Shown in pieces: positions 1 through 9,598 of a stretch of DNA of 64,000 nucleotides. Under the pieces are notes generated by a model. It was not told the origin of the DNA. It saw nothing but the letters and a program-made list of their open reading frames with translations, and did not search any database. Source of the stretch: Kribbella italica (GTDB lineage Bacteria; Actinomycetota; Actinomycetes; Propionibacteriales; Kribbellaceae). The stretch covers positions 1,612,001 through 1,676,000 of the forward strand of contig NZ_JACHMY010000001.1 in the NCBI RefSeq assembly GCF_014205135.1, in the 5' to 3' direction. The number at the start of each line of letters is the position of its first letter. The stretch's first letter is position 1. Position numbers and translations under genes: made by a program.

Positions 1-404
1 TCGACCAGGACGGGCCAGGCGGTGGGGAGGCCGATCGGGGTGATGCCGCCGTACTCCATGGCGGTGGAGGTGACGGCGTCGTCCTGTGCGGCGAAGGAGA
101 TCTTGCGGACGCCGAGGTGCTTGCGGATCACGCCGTTCACGTCGGCACGGTCGGTGGCCAGGACCATCACCGCCGCGTACGTCGACTCGCCGGCTCGCTT
201 GCCGTGCACGATCACGCAGTTCGCCGACGCCGCCATCGGTACGTCGTACTCGGCGCAGAACGCGGCGGTGTCAGCCAGTGAAGGGTCGATCGCGACCGCC
301 CACGCGGGCAGGTCACCCAGTGCGGCACGCACCGGATCGGCCAGCAGTTCCGGTACGTCGGCCGCCGCCTGCCACTCGAGTTTGCCGAGCTCGGGAGCCG
401 CCAC
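1..404 (-). CDS. YbaK/EbsC-family aminoacyl-tRNA deacylase-like protein (C-terminus off window)
   Basis: The gene reads off the left edge, so only about 134 N-terminal residues are visible. The sequence has YbaK/EbsC (ProX-like) features: an early acidic/aromatic region, a DTAAFCAEYDVP segment followed by a conserved ANCVIV strand, then a KISFAAQDD stretch and the family's GG-I-PIGLP loop near the edge. Family members hydrolyse mischarged aminoacyl-tRNA, or act on related aminoacyl substrates, in the cytoplasm. The GTG start shares one base with the stop codon of the upstream acetyltransferase (TAGTG), so the two are probably translationally coupled. Family assignment is fairly secure; the substrate is not known. 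Confidence 0.8.
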   Translation of the reverse strand, partial: MAAPELGKLEWQAAADVPELLADPVRAALGDLPAWAVAIDPSLADTAAFCAEYDVPMAASANCVIVHGKRAGESTYAAVMVLATDRADVNGVIRKHLGVRKISFAAQDDAVTSTAMEYGGITPIGLPTAWPVLV

Positions 405-706
405 TACGACGCCACCCCTTCCAGCAGGTCGGCGTACTCGGGGTGCTTCTCGAAGTACTGGATGTAGTACGGGCACGCCGGCCGCACCTTGATCCCCGCC
501 GCGCGGGCGTCCTCCAGCGACTGCCGCGCGACCTTCCCGGCCACGCCGCGGCCCTGGAACTCCGGCATCGTCTCGGTGTGCAGGAAGGTGATGTGGTCGC
601 TGGTCCGGCGGTAGGTGGCGATTCCCATCAGCGCGCCGGAGGCGTCGCGTGCCTCGTACCGGTGGTGCTCGGGGGCATCTGCGACGGTCACGTCGTCGTT
701 GTCCAT
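404..706 (-). CDS. Small GNAT N-acetyltransferase (YidJ/COG2388 type)
   Basis: This 100-residue protein matches the short GCN5-related family that covers only the acetyl-CoA-binding core. It shows a beta strand HITFLHTETMPEF, followed by the acetyl-CoA loop QGRGVAGKVA at residues 51-60 and the C-terminal KVRPACPYYIQYFEKHPEY typical of the family. The ATG is the natural start, because the frame continues far upstream only as an antisense shadow. It lies head-to-tail with the YbaK-like gene, overlapping by one base. The acetylated substrate is unknown. Confidence 0.85.
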   Translation of the reverse strand: MDNDDVTVADAPEHHRYEARDASGALMGIATYRRTSDHITFLHTETMPEFQGRGVAGKVARQSLEDARAAGIKVRPACPYYIQYFEKHPEYADLLEGVAS

Positions 707-847
707 GACCGCCACTGTAGTCAGCCCGCCCGGCCCCGGCAGCGCGGTGCCCACGAGCCGAAACCCATTGGCGACGGATGAAAACGCGCCGCCGGGGTAC
801 CCGCTCCTACGGACCACTTCGGACCGGCCGGCGGAGAGAGGCGGCGT

Positions 848-2428
848 ATGAGTGAGCACGCGTTGGAGGGCAAGGCGATACCGAGCCTGGTGCCCGCCCG
901 GATGGACCGCCTGCCGTGGACCCGCTTCCACTGGATGATCGTCGTCGGCCTCGGCGTCTCCTGGATCCTGGACGGTCTGGAGATCCAGCTGGTCTCGCTG
1001 GTCGGCAACGTGCTGAAGGAAGGCGCGACCCTCGGGCTGACCACCGCCGAGGTCGGGCTGCTGGCCTCGATCTACCTCGCCGGTGAGGTCGTCGGCGCAC
1101 TCTTCTTCGGCCGGCTCACCGACCGCTGGGGCCGCCGGAACCTGTTCATCATCACGCTCGTGGTCTACCTGGTCGCCTCCGGCGCGGCCGGGCTGAGCTG
1201 GGACTTCTGGTCGATCGCGTTCTGCCGGTTCGTCGCCGGGATGGGCATCGGCGGCGAGTACGCCGCGATCAACTCCGCGATCGACGAGCTGATCCCCTCG
1301 AAGTATCGCGGCCGCGTCGACATCGGCGTCAACGGCACCTACTGGGGCGGCGCGCTGATCGGCTCCGCGGTCGGTCTGGTCTTCCTCAACGACGACATCG
1401 TGCCGATCGAGTGGGGCTGGCGGCTGTGCTTCCTGATCGGGCCGGTGATGGGCCTGATGATCATCTACCTGCGCCGCCACATCCCGGAGAGCCCGCGCTG
1501 GCTGATGACCCACGGCAAGGTCGAGGAGGCCGAGCGGACCGTCGACAGGATCGAGGAGACCGTACGGCGCCAGGGCGGCGAGCTGCGCGAGGTGACCGAC
1601 GACGAGGCGATCAACGTCGTCGACTACCCGCCGGTAAGGTACCGCGAGATCGCGCGGGTGATGCTGCGCGACTACCGCAGCCGGTCGTTCCTCGGCTTCT
1701 CGATGATGGTCACCCAGGCGTTCCTCTACAACGCGATCTTCTTCACCTACGCGCTGGTGCTGAAGGCGTACTTCGGCCTGAACGACTCCAGCATCGCGCT
1801 GTACTTCTTCCCGTTCGCGATCGGCAACCTGGCCGGCCCGCTGCTGCTCGGCCACCTGTTCGACACGATCGGCCGGCGCAAGATGATCCTGGCGACGTAC
1901 TCGATCTCGGCGGTGGTGCTGTTCGTCACCGCGCTGCTGTTCAACGCGGGATCGCTGAACGCGATGTCGCTGACCGCCCTGTGGTGCGTGGTGTTCTTCT
2001 TCGCCTCGGCGGGCGCGTCGTCGGCGTACCTGACGGTGAGCGAGATCTTCCCGATCGAGCTGCGCGGCCAGGCGATCTCGTTCTTCTTCGCGATCTCGCA
2101 GCTCACCGGTGGAGTAGTGGCGCCGTTCCTGTTCGCGTCGCTGATCGGTGAGGGCGACAACCCGGCACGCGGTCCGTTGACGGTCGGCTACATCATCGGC
2201 GCCGCGGTGATGCTGATCGGTGGCCTGATCGCCTGGTTCTTCGGCGTCGACGCCGAGGGTCAGTCGCTGGAGAACGTCGCGACGCCGCTGTCGGCCCGCG
2301 AACGCGCGTCGTCGACCCGTTTCCAGGGCACGACCCCGCGCCTGCCGAGCGCGGAGGCCCAGGGCCGGGGGATCACCCCGATCGTCCCGAACGGTGGCGA
2401 CGAGGAGGACCGCCCGAAGGACACCTAG
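848..2428 (+). CDS. MFS transporter (sugar/aromatic-acid porter type)
   Basis: The 526-residue protein has about twelve hydrophobic segments. The MFS signature loop GRLTDRWGRRN lies between TM2 and TM3 (about residues 91-101), and its counterpart GHLFDTIGRRK lies in the second half. The motif RFVAGMGIGGEYAAINSAI and the intracellular PESPRWL loop fit the metabolite:H+ symporter (sugar or aromatic-acid) group. The C-terminal 60 residues are hydrophilic and rich in charged residues. The ATG is preceded by GGAGAGAGG, a good ribosome site. It is convergent with an AraC gene and the two stop codons share a CTAG. The substrate cannot be told from sequence. Confidence 0.9.
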   Translation: MSEHALEGKAIPSLVPARMDRLPWTRFHWMIVVGLGVSWILDGLEIQLVSLVGNVLKEGATLGLTTAEVGLLASIYLAGEVVGALFFGRLTDRWGRRNLFIITLVVYLVASGAAGLSWDFWSIAFCRFVAGMGIGGEYAAINSAIDELIPSKYRGRVDIGVNGTYWGGALIGSAVGLVFLNDDIVPIEWGWRLCFLIGPVMGLMIIYLRRHIPESPRWLMTHGKVEEAERTVDRIEETVRRQGGELREVTDDEAINVVDYPPVRYREIARVMLRDYRSRSFLGFSMMVTQAFLYNAIFFTYALVLKAYFGLNDSSIALYFFPFAIGNLAGPLLLGHLFDTIGRRKMILATYSISAVVLFVTALLFNAGSLNAMSLTALWCVVFFFASAGASSAYLTVSEIFPIELRGQAISFFFAISQLTGGVVAPFLFASLIGEGDNPARGPLTVGYIIGAAVMLIGGLIAWFFGVDAEGQSLENVATPLSARERASSTRFQGTTPRLPSAEAQGRGITPIVPNGGDEEDRPKDT

Positions 2429-3348
2429 ACCCGCGCCTCGTCCCGGAACGTCCGGGGCGACGTACCGACGACGCGGCGGAACGCCGTACTGAACGCGCTC
2501 TCGGACCGGTAGCCGGTGGCCTTCGCGAGTTCGGAGATCGAGAGCGTGTCGCGCGCGAGGGCGTCCCGGGCAAGGCTCATACGCCAATGGATCAGGTACT
2601 CCAGGGGCGGGACCCCGACGTGGTTCTTGAAGGACTGGGCGAACGCCGAACGCGACATGTGACTGATCCCGGCGAGTTCCTGAAGCGTCCAGGGGTGGGC
2701 GACGTCCGCGTGGACGGCGCGCAGGGCGGCCCCGATGCCGTCCTCGTTCAGGGCGCCCAGCCAGCCGGTGGGCCGGTCCGTCCGGCCGGCGTGAGCCCGC
2801 AGCATGTGCACGAGCAGGATCTGGGCGAGGTGGTTCTCCACCAGCGGGCCGCCGGCGGCGGCGTTCCCGACCTCGGTGGCCAGGTGATCGATCAGCTGCC
2901 CGAGCCGGTAGCCGTGCGGATCGCCCGCGCGGACGATCACGAGCGGCGGCAGCAGATCGGTCAGGAGGGCCGCGTTCTGGTCGTCGAACGCGATGTGCCC
3001 GACGCAGAGGTAGAGGTCGTCCTCGGACTCCGGACCGATCCACACGAACCCGTTGGCGGCACCTGCGAGCACCGGGCCCGCGGGGCGCGGGCTCGCGTCG
3101 AGCGCGCTGGCCAGCACGTACGACGGCGGGTTGCCCAGCATGAACGTGTCGCCCGCGTGCAGGAGCACCGGCTCGTGCCCTTCGAGGACCAGCCAGCACG
3201 TGCCGCGCACGAGGCCGCCGATCCGCACGTGCAGGAACGGGTCGAAGCGCAGCGCCCACGTGCCCACGGCCCGGAGGCTGGGCCCGATCACCGTGCGGGG
3301 CCGCAGCAGGCCGATCGCGTCGGCCACCGGATCCTGAAAGCCGAGCAT
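2425..3348 (-). CDS. AraC-family transcriptional regulator with cupin sensor domain
   Basis: The first 190 or so residues form a cupin-type sensor domain (HAGDTFMLGNPPSYVL). Residues about 205-305 carry two helix-turn-helix motifs: LQELAGISHMSRSAFAQSF, then ISELAKATGYRSESAFSTAF followed by the AraC tail GTSPRTFR. Length is normal for the cupin_6/AraC family. The ribosome site GGAGGGG precedes the ATG. It is divergent from the SDR gene at 3472 across 123 bp, which makes that SDR the likeliest target (inference), and its 3' end overlaps the MFS gene by 4 bases. The effector is unknown. Confidence 0.9.
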   Translation of the reverse strand: MLGFQDPVADAIGLLRPRTVIGPSLRAVGTWALRFDPFLHVRIGGLVRGTCWLVLEGHEPVLLHAGDTFMLGNPPSYVLASALDASPRPAGPVLAGAANGFVWIGPESEDDLYLCVGHIAFDDQNAALLTDLLPPLVIVRAGDPHGYRLGQLIDHLATEVGNAAAGGPLVENHLAQILLVHMLRAHAGRTDRPTGWLGALNEDGIGAALRAVHADVAHPWTLQELAGISHMSRSAFAQSFKNHVGVPPLEYLIHWRMSLARDALARDTLSISELAKATGYRSESAFSTAFRRVVGTSPRTFRDEARV

Positions 3349-3471
3349 CTGGCACCCCTCCTGGACGATACGTAAAGAACTCCGGACTCCGCATCATGGA
3401 TCGTACTGGGTTGCTCCAGCAGTATCGAAGACGGAAGAGATCGGCATCGAGACACTGATGGAGACAGTCAG

Positions 3472-4224
3472 ATGGGACAGCTGGAAGGTAAGACGGCCGT
3501 GGTCACCGGGGGCAGCACCGGGATCGGTCTGGCCACCGCCGTACGGCTCGCGGACGAGGGCGCGCACGTGTTCGTGACCGGACGGCGCGAGGCCGAGCTG
3601 GAAGCCGCCGTCAAGACGATCGGACCGGAGCGGGCGACGGGAGTCGCCGGCGACATCGCCGAACCGGCCGACCTGGACCGGCTCTACGACGCCGTCCGGG
3701 CGCGCGGCAACGGGCTGGACGTGCTCGTGGCGAACGCGGCGGTCGGTTCGTTCGTGTCGCTCGAACAGACCACGGAGCAGCACTTCGACCAGATGTTCGG
3801 GGTCAACGTCCGCGGCACGCTGTTCACCGTGCAGAAGGCGCTGCCGCTGCTCAACGACGGCGCGTCGGTGATCCTCGTCGGGTCCACGGCGGCCGATCGT
3901 GGCGTGGCCGCGTTCGGTGCGTACGCGGCGTCGAAGGCGGCCGTCCGGTCCTTCGCGCGGACCTGGTCCACCGAGCTCAAGGACCGGGGCATCCGGGTCA
4001 ACGTGGTGTCACCGGCCTGGATCGAGACGCCTGGCGGCACTGCCGCTTTCGGCGACGAGGAAACCGCCCGGGCGGTCAAGGAGAACGTCGTCGCGACCGT
4101 GCCGAAGGGCCGGATGGGCCGACCCGACGAAGCGGCCGCGGTCGTGGCCTTCCTGGCGTCGGAGGAGAGCAGCTACGTCGTCGGCGCGAACCTCTACGTC
4201 GACGGCGGGGCGAATCAGATCTGA
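3472..4224 (+). CDS. SDR-family NAD(P)-dependent oxidoreductase
   Basis: This is a classical 250-residue short-chain dehydrogenase. The cofactor loop TGGSTGIG is at residues 12-19, NAA at 88-90, catalytic Ser138, and the YAASK motif supplies Tyr151 and Lys155. It ends with the family's C-terminal YVVGANLYVDGGANQI. Arginines at 38-39 after the second strand suggest NADPH preference (inference). The start follows a GGAGACAG ribosome site. It is divergent from the AraC regulator, as is common for small reductases controlled by such regulators. The substrate is not predictable. Confidence 0.92.
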   Translation: MGQLEGKTAVVTGGSTGIGLATAVRLADEGAHVFVTGRREAELEAAVKTIGPERATGVAGDIAEPADLDRLYDAVRARGNGLDVLVANAAVGSFVSLEQTTEQHFDQMFGVNVRGTLFTVQKALPLLNDGASVILVGSTAADRGVAAFGAYAASKAAVRSFARTWSTELKDRGIRVNVVSPAWIETPGGTAAFGDEETARAVKENVVATVPKGRMGRPDEAAAVVAFLASEESSYVVGANLYVDGGANQI

Positions 4225-4240
4225 GCCTAGGATCGGCCGG

Positions 4241-5698
4241 GTGAACTCGCTGCTGATCGCCGGGACGACCTCCGACGCGGGCAAGACGACCGTGGTGACG
4301 GGGTTGTGCCGGTGGTTGGCGCGCCGGGGCGTGCGGGTCGCGCCGTACAAGGCGCAGAACATGTCGAACAACTCGATGGTCTGCGCGGACGGCGCCGAGA
4401 TCGGCCGGGCGCAGTGGATCCAGGCCGTTGCGGCCGGCGCCGAGCCCGAGGCCGCGATGAACCCGGTGCTGCTCAAGCCGGGCAGCGACCGCCGCAGCCA
4501 CGTCGTACTGATGGGGGAGCCGTGGGGTGAGCTCACCGCGCGCGGTTTCCTGACCGAGCGCGCGGAGCTCGCGAAGGCGGCGTTCGCGGCGTACGACGAT
4601 CTGGCGAGCCGGTACGACGTGGTGATCAGCGAGGGCGCCGGGAGCCCGACCGAGATCAACCTGCGGCAGTCCGACTACGTGAACATGGGGCTGGCCCAGC
4701 ACACGAAGGCGCCCGTCGTGGTGGTCGGCGACATCGACCGTGGCGGGCTGTTCGCGTCGATGTTCGGCACCGTCGCGCTGCTGTCGGCCGAGGACCAGCG
4801 GCTGATCAGCGGGTTCGTGGTCAACAAGTTCCGCGGCGACGTCTCGCTGCTCCAGCCGGGCATCGACATGCTCACCAAGGTCACCGACCGCCCGACGTAC
4901 GGCGTACTGCCGTGGCTGCCCGAGCTCTGGCTCGACTCCGAGGACGCGCTCGACATCCCCGCGCGCCGGACCGATCACGATCCCGACGTGCTGACGATCG
5001 CCGTCGTGCGCTTCCCGCGGATCAGCAACTTCACCGATCTCGACGCGCTCGCGGTCGAGCCGACGACGAGTGTGTTCTTCACCGCGAGCCCGGCCGAGGT
5101 CCGCGACGCCGACCTCGTCGTCCTGCCCGGGTCGCGCGCGACGACCGCCGACCTCGCCTGGCTCCGCGAGACCGGTCTGGCCGACGCGGTCCAGGCGCGC
5201 GTCGCGGCCGGACGGCCGGTGCTCGGCATCTGCGGCGGCTACCAGCTTCTCGGCGGCGCGATCGACGACCCGTACGGCGTGGAGGGCGGCGGATCGCACA
5301 CCGGGCTCGGATTGTTGCCGGTGGCCACTGAATTCGCCAGGGCCAAGGTGCTCGCGCGGCCGGCGCCGACGGCGTACGAGATCCATCACGGGGTCGTCGA
5401 GGTGACCGGCGACGCCGATGAGTTCCCCGGCGGCTGCCGCAGCGGCGTCGTGTGGGGGACGATCTGGCACGGTCTGCTGGACGACGACGCGGCGCGGCAC
5501 GCGTTCCTCACCGAGATCGCTTCGCTCGCCGGGAAGCGGGCGCCGGACGGCACGGTGTCGTTTGCCGGGCTGCGCGAAGATCGGCTCGACCGCCTGGCCG
5601 ACGCGATCGACGAGCACCTCGACACCGACGCATTGCTCACGCTGATCGAGAAGGGCGCCCCGACCGAGCTGCGCTTCGTCCCTCCCGGAGCACCCTGA
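4241..5698 (+). CDS. cobQ: Cobyric acid synthase (glutamine-hydrolysing)
   Basis: CobQ amidates four side-chain carboxylates of adenosylcobyrinate a,c-diamide in cobalamin synthesis, using glutamine and ATP. The N-terminal ATP-binding domain opens with AGTTSDAGKTT and PYKAQNMSNNSMV, both diagnostic of CobQ. The class I glutaminase domain has the nucleophile in GICGGYQLLGG (Cys331) and the histidine in TIWHGLLDDD (His410). The length of 485 residues is typical. The GTG start is chosen because the fold begins there. TAGGAT lies seven bases upstream, suggesting a leaderless message. No other B12 gene is adjacent: cobT and a cobA/cysG-type gene lie 15 kb away. Confidence 0.96.
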   Translation: MNSLLIAGTTSDAGKTTVVTGLCRWLARRGVRVAPYKAQNMSNNSMVCADGAEIGRAQWIQAVAAGAEPEAAMNPVLLKPGSDRRSHVVLMGEPWGELTARGFLTERAELAKAAFAAYDDLASRYDVVISEGAGSPTEINLRQSDYVNMGLAQHTKAPVVVVGDIDRGGLFASMFGTVALLSAEDQRLISGFVVNKFRGDVSLLQPGIDMLTKVTDRPTYGVLPWLPELWLDSEDALDIPARRTDHDPDVLTIAVVRFPRISNFTDLDALAVEPTTSVFFTASPAEVRDADLVVLPGSRATTADLAWLRETGLADAVQARVAAGRPVLGICGGYQLLGGAIDDPYGVEGGGSHTGLGLLPVATEFARAKVLARPAPTAYEIHHGVVEVTGDADEFPGGCRSGVVWGTIWHGLLDDDAARHAFLTEIASLAGKRAPDGTVSFAGLREDRLDRLADAIDEHLDTDALLTLIEKGAPTELRFVPPGAP

Positions 5699-5728
5699 AC
5701 TGTCGGTGCCGTCGGCTAACGTCCCGCC

Positions 5729-6292
5729 ATGAACCTCAAGCCCGTGCTGCACGAGTACCTGAGAAACACCCGGGCGCTGATGCTCGCCAAGCTCGACGGG
5801 CTCAGCGAGTACGACAGGCGCCGCCCGCTCGTCCCGTCGGGGACGAACCTGCTCGGCCTGGTCAAGCACCTGATCGGTATCGAGTACGTCTACCTCGGCA
5901 CGAGCGTCGGCCGCCCGCCGGAGCGCCTGCTTCCGTGGGAAGAGGACGGCTCGGTCTGGGACGGCGCGGACATGTGGGCGCTGCCGACAGAGTCGAGCGA
6001 GTACCTGACCGATCTCTACCGCCGGGCCTGCGAGCACAGCGACGCGTCGCTGGCCGCGCTCGACCTGGACACCCCGGCCGAGGTCCCGCACTGGCCGGAG
6101 GGCGGACGCAGTACGACGTTCGGCGCGCTGCTGGTCCGGGTTGTCGACGAGACCGCCCATCACGCGGGCCATGCCGACATCGTTCGTGAACTGATCGACG
6201 GGCAGGGTGGCAAGGACGCCGGCGCACTGGACGACGCGGGCTGGTCGGCGTACTTCACCAAGCTCCAGCAAGCCGCCGAGACCTTCCGCTGA
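5729..6292 (+). CDS. DinB/DUF664-family protein
   Basis: A 187-residue four-helix-bundle protein of the DinB superfamily. The metal-ligand histidines are in LVKHLIGIEYVYLG (about residue 47) and ETAHHAGHADIVREL (about residues 141-148), the pattern of DUF664 proteins. Related proteins include thiol-dependent S-transferases such as mycothiol-dependent maleylpyruvate isomerase, but many have no known function. The hexamer TAACGT ends six bases before the ATG, so the message may be leaderless. It lies just before an ECF41 sigma factor gene. A second DUF664 gene lies at 30750. Confidence 0.85.
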   Translation: MNLKPVLHEYLRNTRALMLAKLDGLSEYDRRRPLVPSGTNLLGLVKHLIGIEYVYLGTSVGRPPERLLPWEEDGSVWDGADMWALPTESSEYLTDLYRRACEHSDASLAALDLDTPAEVPHWPEGGRSTTFGALLVRVVDETAHHAGHADIVRELIDGQGGKDAGALDDAGWSAYFTKLQQAAETFR

Positions 6293-6314
6293 GGTCGCTG
6301 CGAAACTGAGGCGC

Positions 6315-7199
6315 ATGGAGGACGTCTTCGAGCGGGAGCGCGGGCGGATGTTCGGCATCGCCTACCGGATGCTGGGCACGGTGACCGACGCCGAGGAAGT
6401 GCTGCAGGACGCGTGGCTGCGCTGGCAGGGCGTCGACCACGCGACGGTCGCGAACCCCACCGGCTTCCTGGTGAAGACGGTCACGAACCTCTGCCTCAAC
6501 CAGCTCACGTCGGCCCGCGCGAGGCGCGAGACCTACCTCGGCGAGTGGCTGCCCGAGCCCGTCCTGACCGGCCGTCCGGGTCCGCTGGACGTGGTCGCCG
6601 AGCGGGAAGAGGTCTCGTACGCGCTGCTCACCGTGCTCGAACGGCTCACCCCGCCCGAGCGTGCGGCGTACGTCCTGCGGGAAGCCTTCGGCTACTCCCA
6701 TCGCGAGGTCGCCGAGCTGATCGGCACCACCGAGGTCAACGCCCGTCAGCTCCATGCCCGGGCCCGCAAGCACGTCGCCGCCGAGGACACCCGCAACCAG
6801 CCGGTCGACCGCAAGCACTGGCAGACCCTGGTCAACCGTTTCCTCGCCGCCGCCCACCAGGGCGATCTCGCAGGCCTGACCGAGCTCCTCGCCGCCGACG
6901 TGGTCTCCCGCTCCGACGGCGGCGGCAAGGTCAACGCCGCCCGCAACCCGATCACCGGCGCGGAGCGCGTCGCCCGCTACCTGCTCGGCGCGCTGACGAA
7001 GTTCGGCGCCGACGTCGAGTTGACCTTCGCCGAGGCCAACGGCGAACCGGTCCTGCTCGCCACCGACCCGACCGGCGTTCGCGCCGTCTGCTTCATCACC
7101 TTCACCGACGACCGGATCACCGCCCTCGACCTCGCGATGAACCCCGACAAGCTCCGGTCCGTCGAGGCGCACCTCGCCCACGACCCCACGCACCCGTGA
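6315..7199 (+). CDS. ECF41-type RNA polymerase sigma factor with SnoaL-like C-terminal domain
   Basis: Region sigma2 spans about residues 5-70 (RMFGIAYRMLGTVTDAEEVLQ) and sigma4 about 105-160 (LLTVLERLTPPERAAYVLREAF). A SnoaL/NTF2-like domain then fills the rest of the 294 residues. The three landmarks of group ECF41 are visible: WLPEP in the linker, DGGGK, and a terminal NPDKL. In this group the C-terminal extension controls activity in place of a separate anti-sigma factor. ECF41 genes usually sit beside a carboxymuconolactone decarboxylase, oxidoreductase or epimerase gene. None is adjacent here; the DinB gene lies 22 bases upstream instead. Confidence 0.93.
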   Translation: MEDVFERERGRMFGIAYRMLGTVTDAEEVLQDAWLRWQGVDHATVANPTGFLVKTVTNLCLNQLTSARARRETYLGEWLPEPVLTGRPGPLDVVAEREEVSYALLTVLERLTPPERAAYVLREAFGYSHREVAELIGTTEVNARQLHARARKHVAAEDTRNQPVDRKHWQTLVNRFLAAAHQGDLAGLTELLAADVVSRSDGGGKVNAARNPITGAERVARYLLGALTKFGADVELTFAEANGEPVLLATDPTGVRAVCFITFTDDRITALDLAMNPDKLRSVEAHLAHDPTHP

Positions 7200-7227
7200 A
7201 CGGCTCGAGGCATCGGGCGACGATGAC

Positions 7228-7258
7228 TTGACGACTGTGACAGTAGGACTGTCACAAT
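7228..7258 (+). promoter_or_regulatory. MerR-type promoter/operator of the racemase operon
   Basis: TTGACG (7228-7233) and CACAAT (7253-7258) are separated by 19 bases, the long spacing typical of MerR-family-activated promoters. The spacer carries the dyad TGTGACAG-5-CTGTCACA (7236-7243 and 7249-7256). The predicted +1 falls on or next to the ATG at 7265, implying a leaderless mRNA. The same arrangement recurs at 11948-11978 beside the MerR gene. Confidence 0.8.
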
Positions 7259-7264
7259 AGGTCC

Positions 7265-8386
7265 ATGGGTCCACTGCGCGGGGTCAAGGTCGTCGAGCTG
7301 GCGGGGATCGGGCCGGCGCCGTTCGGGTGCATGCTGCTGGCCGAGCTCGGCGCCGACGTGCTGCGGGTCGAGCGGCCGGGCGGTGGGCTGGCGATGGGCC
7401 CACCGGAGTACGAGCTGGTCAATCGCGGACGGCGGAGCGTTGCGCTGGACCTCAAGAAGCCCGAGGCAGTCGACGCCGTGCTGCAGCTGGTCGCTGGAGC
7501 GGACGTGCTCGTCGAGGGCTTCAGGCCTGGCGTGGCTGAGCGGCTGGGGCTGGGCCCGGAGGACTGCTGGGCGGTCAACCAGCAGCTTGTGTACGGGCGG
7601 ATGACCGGCTGGGGACAGGACGGCCCGCTGGCGCAGTCGGCGGGGCACGACATCGACTACCTCGCGCTGTCAGGCGCGCTGCACGCGATCGGACGCGCGG
7701 GTGGGCCGCCGCAGGTGCCGGCCAATCTGCTCGGCGATTTCGCCGGCGGATCGCTCTACCTGGTGATCGGCGTACTGGCTGCGCTGACCGAAGCGAGGAC
7801 CAGCGGCCAGGGGCAAGTGGTCGATGCGGCGATCGTGGACGGCTCGGCGCACCTGACCACGATGCTGCTCGGCGCGCTGGCGAGTGGCACCTGGAAGCAG
7901 GAGCGCGGCACCAACATCCTCGACACCGGCGCGCCGTTCTACGACGTGTACGAGACCTCCGACGGCAAGCACCTGGGTGTCGGTGCGATCGAGCCCAAGT
8001 TCTACGACGAGCTGATCAAGCTCGTCGGCATCACCCCGCCCGACCGGTACGACGTGACGACCTGGCCCGAGCTGCGCGAGCAGCTGGCCGTGGCGTTCGC
8101 GCGGAAGACGCAAGCCGAGTGGACCGAGATCTTCGACGGCACCGACGCGTGCGTCGCACCCGTCCTCGAACTCGCCGGCGAGCACCCCCATCTCGAAGCG
8201 CGCAAGGTCTTCGTCGACCACCACGGCGTACGCCAGGCCGCTCCGGCGCCGAGATTCTCCCGTACGCCGACCAGCCTCGGCGAGCCGCCGGCCAGGCCCG
8301 GCCAACACACCCGAGACGCCCTGACCGAGTGGGGTGTCACCGCCGTGGACGACCTGCTGCGCTCAGGCGCCGCCGTACAGAACTGA
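7265..8386 (+). CDS. mcr: Alpha-methylacyl-CoA racemase (CaiB/BaiF family)
   Basis: This 373-residue class III CoA-transferase-fold protein keeps the residues known to matter in mycobacterial MCR: His128 (SAGHDIDYLALSG), Asp158 (NLLGDFAGGS) and Glu243 (VGAIEPKFYDEL). The racemase interconverts 2R- and 2S-methylacyl-CoA so that branched acyl chains can enter beta-oxidation. It heads a five-gene run (racemase, acyl-CoA dehydrogenase, molybdoenzyme, reductase, zinc-ribbon protein). Its promoter carries the MerR-type dyad, and the start codon sits at the predicted +1. A CoA transferase role is possible but less likely given the three conserved residues. Confidence 0.9.
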   Translation: MGPLRGVKVVELAGIGPAPFGCMLLAELGADVLRVERPGGGLAMGPPEYELVNRGRRSVALDLKKPEAVDAVLQLVAGADVLVEGFRPGVAERLGLGPEDCWAVNQQLVYGRMTGWGQDGPLAQSAGHDIDYLALSGALHAIGRAGGPPQVPANLLGDFAGGSLYLVIGVLAALTEARTSGQGQVVDAAIVDGSAHLTTMLLGALASGTWKQERGTNILDTGAPFYDVYETSDGKHLGVGAIEPKFYDELIKLVGITPPDRYDVTTWPELREQLAVAFARKTQAEWTEIFDGTDACVAPVLELAGEHPHLEARKVFVDHHGVRQAAPAPRFSRTPTSLGEPPARPGQHTRDALTEWGVTAVDDLLRSGAAVQN

Positions 8387-8402
8387 CCCGAGGAGACCGC
8401 CC

Positions 8403-9545
<1,143 letters not shown>

Positions 9546-9598
9546 CCGCGTCGTGCCAGACTGCTGCCGAGAGGGTCTGGAGCGAGGGAGGTCGGCTG

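Noticed and set aside
404-3397. A long antisense open frame of about 1000 codons
   Set aside because: Only its last 100 codons resemble a protein (the acetyltransferase); the rest is a GC-rich shadow of the MFS and AraC genes, with biased composition.
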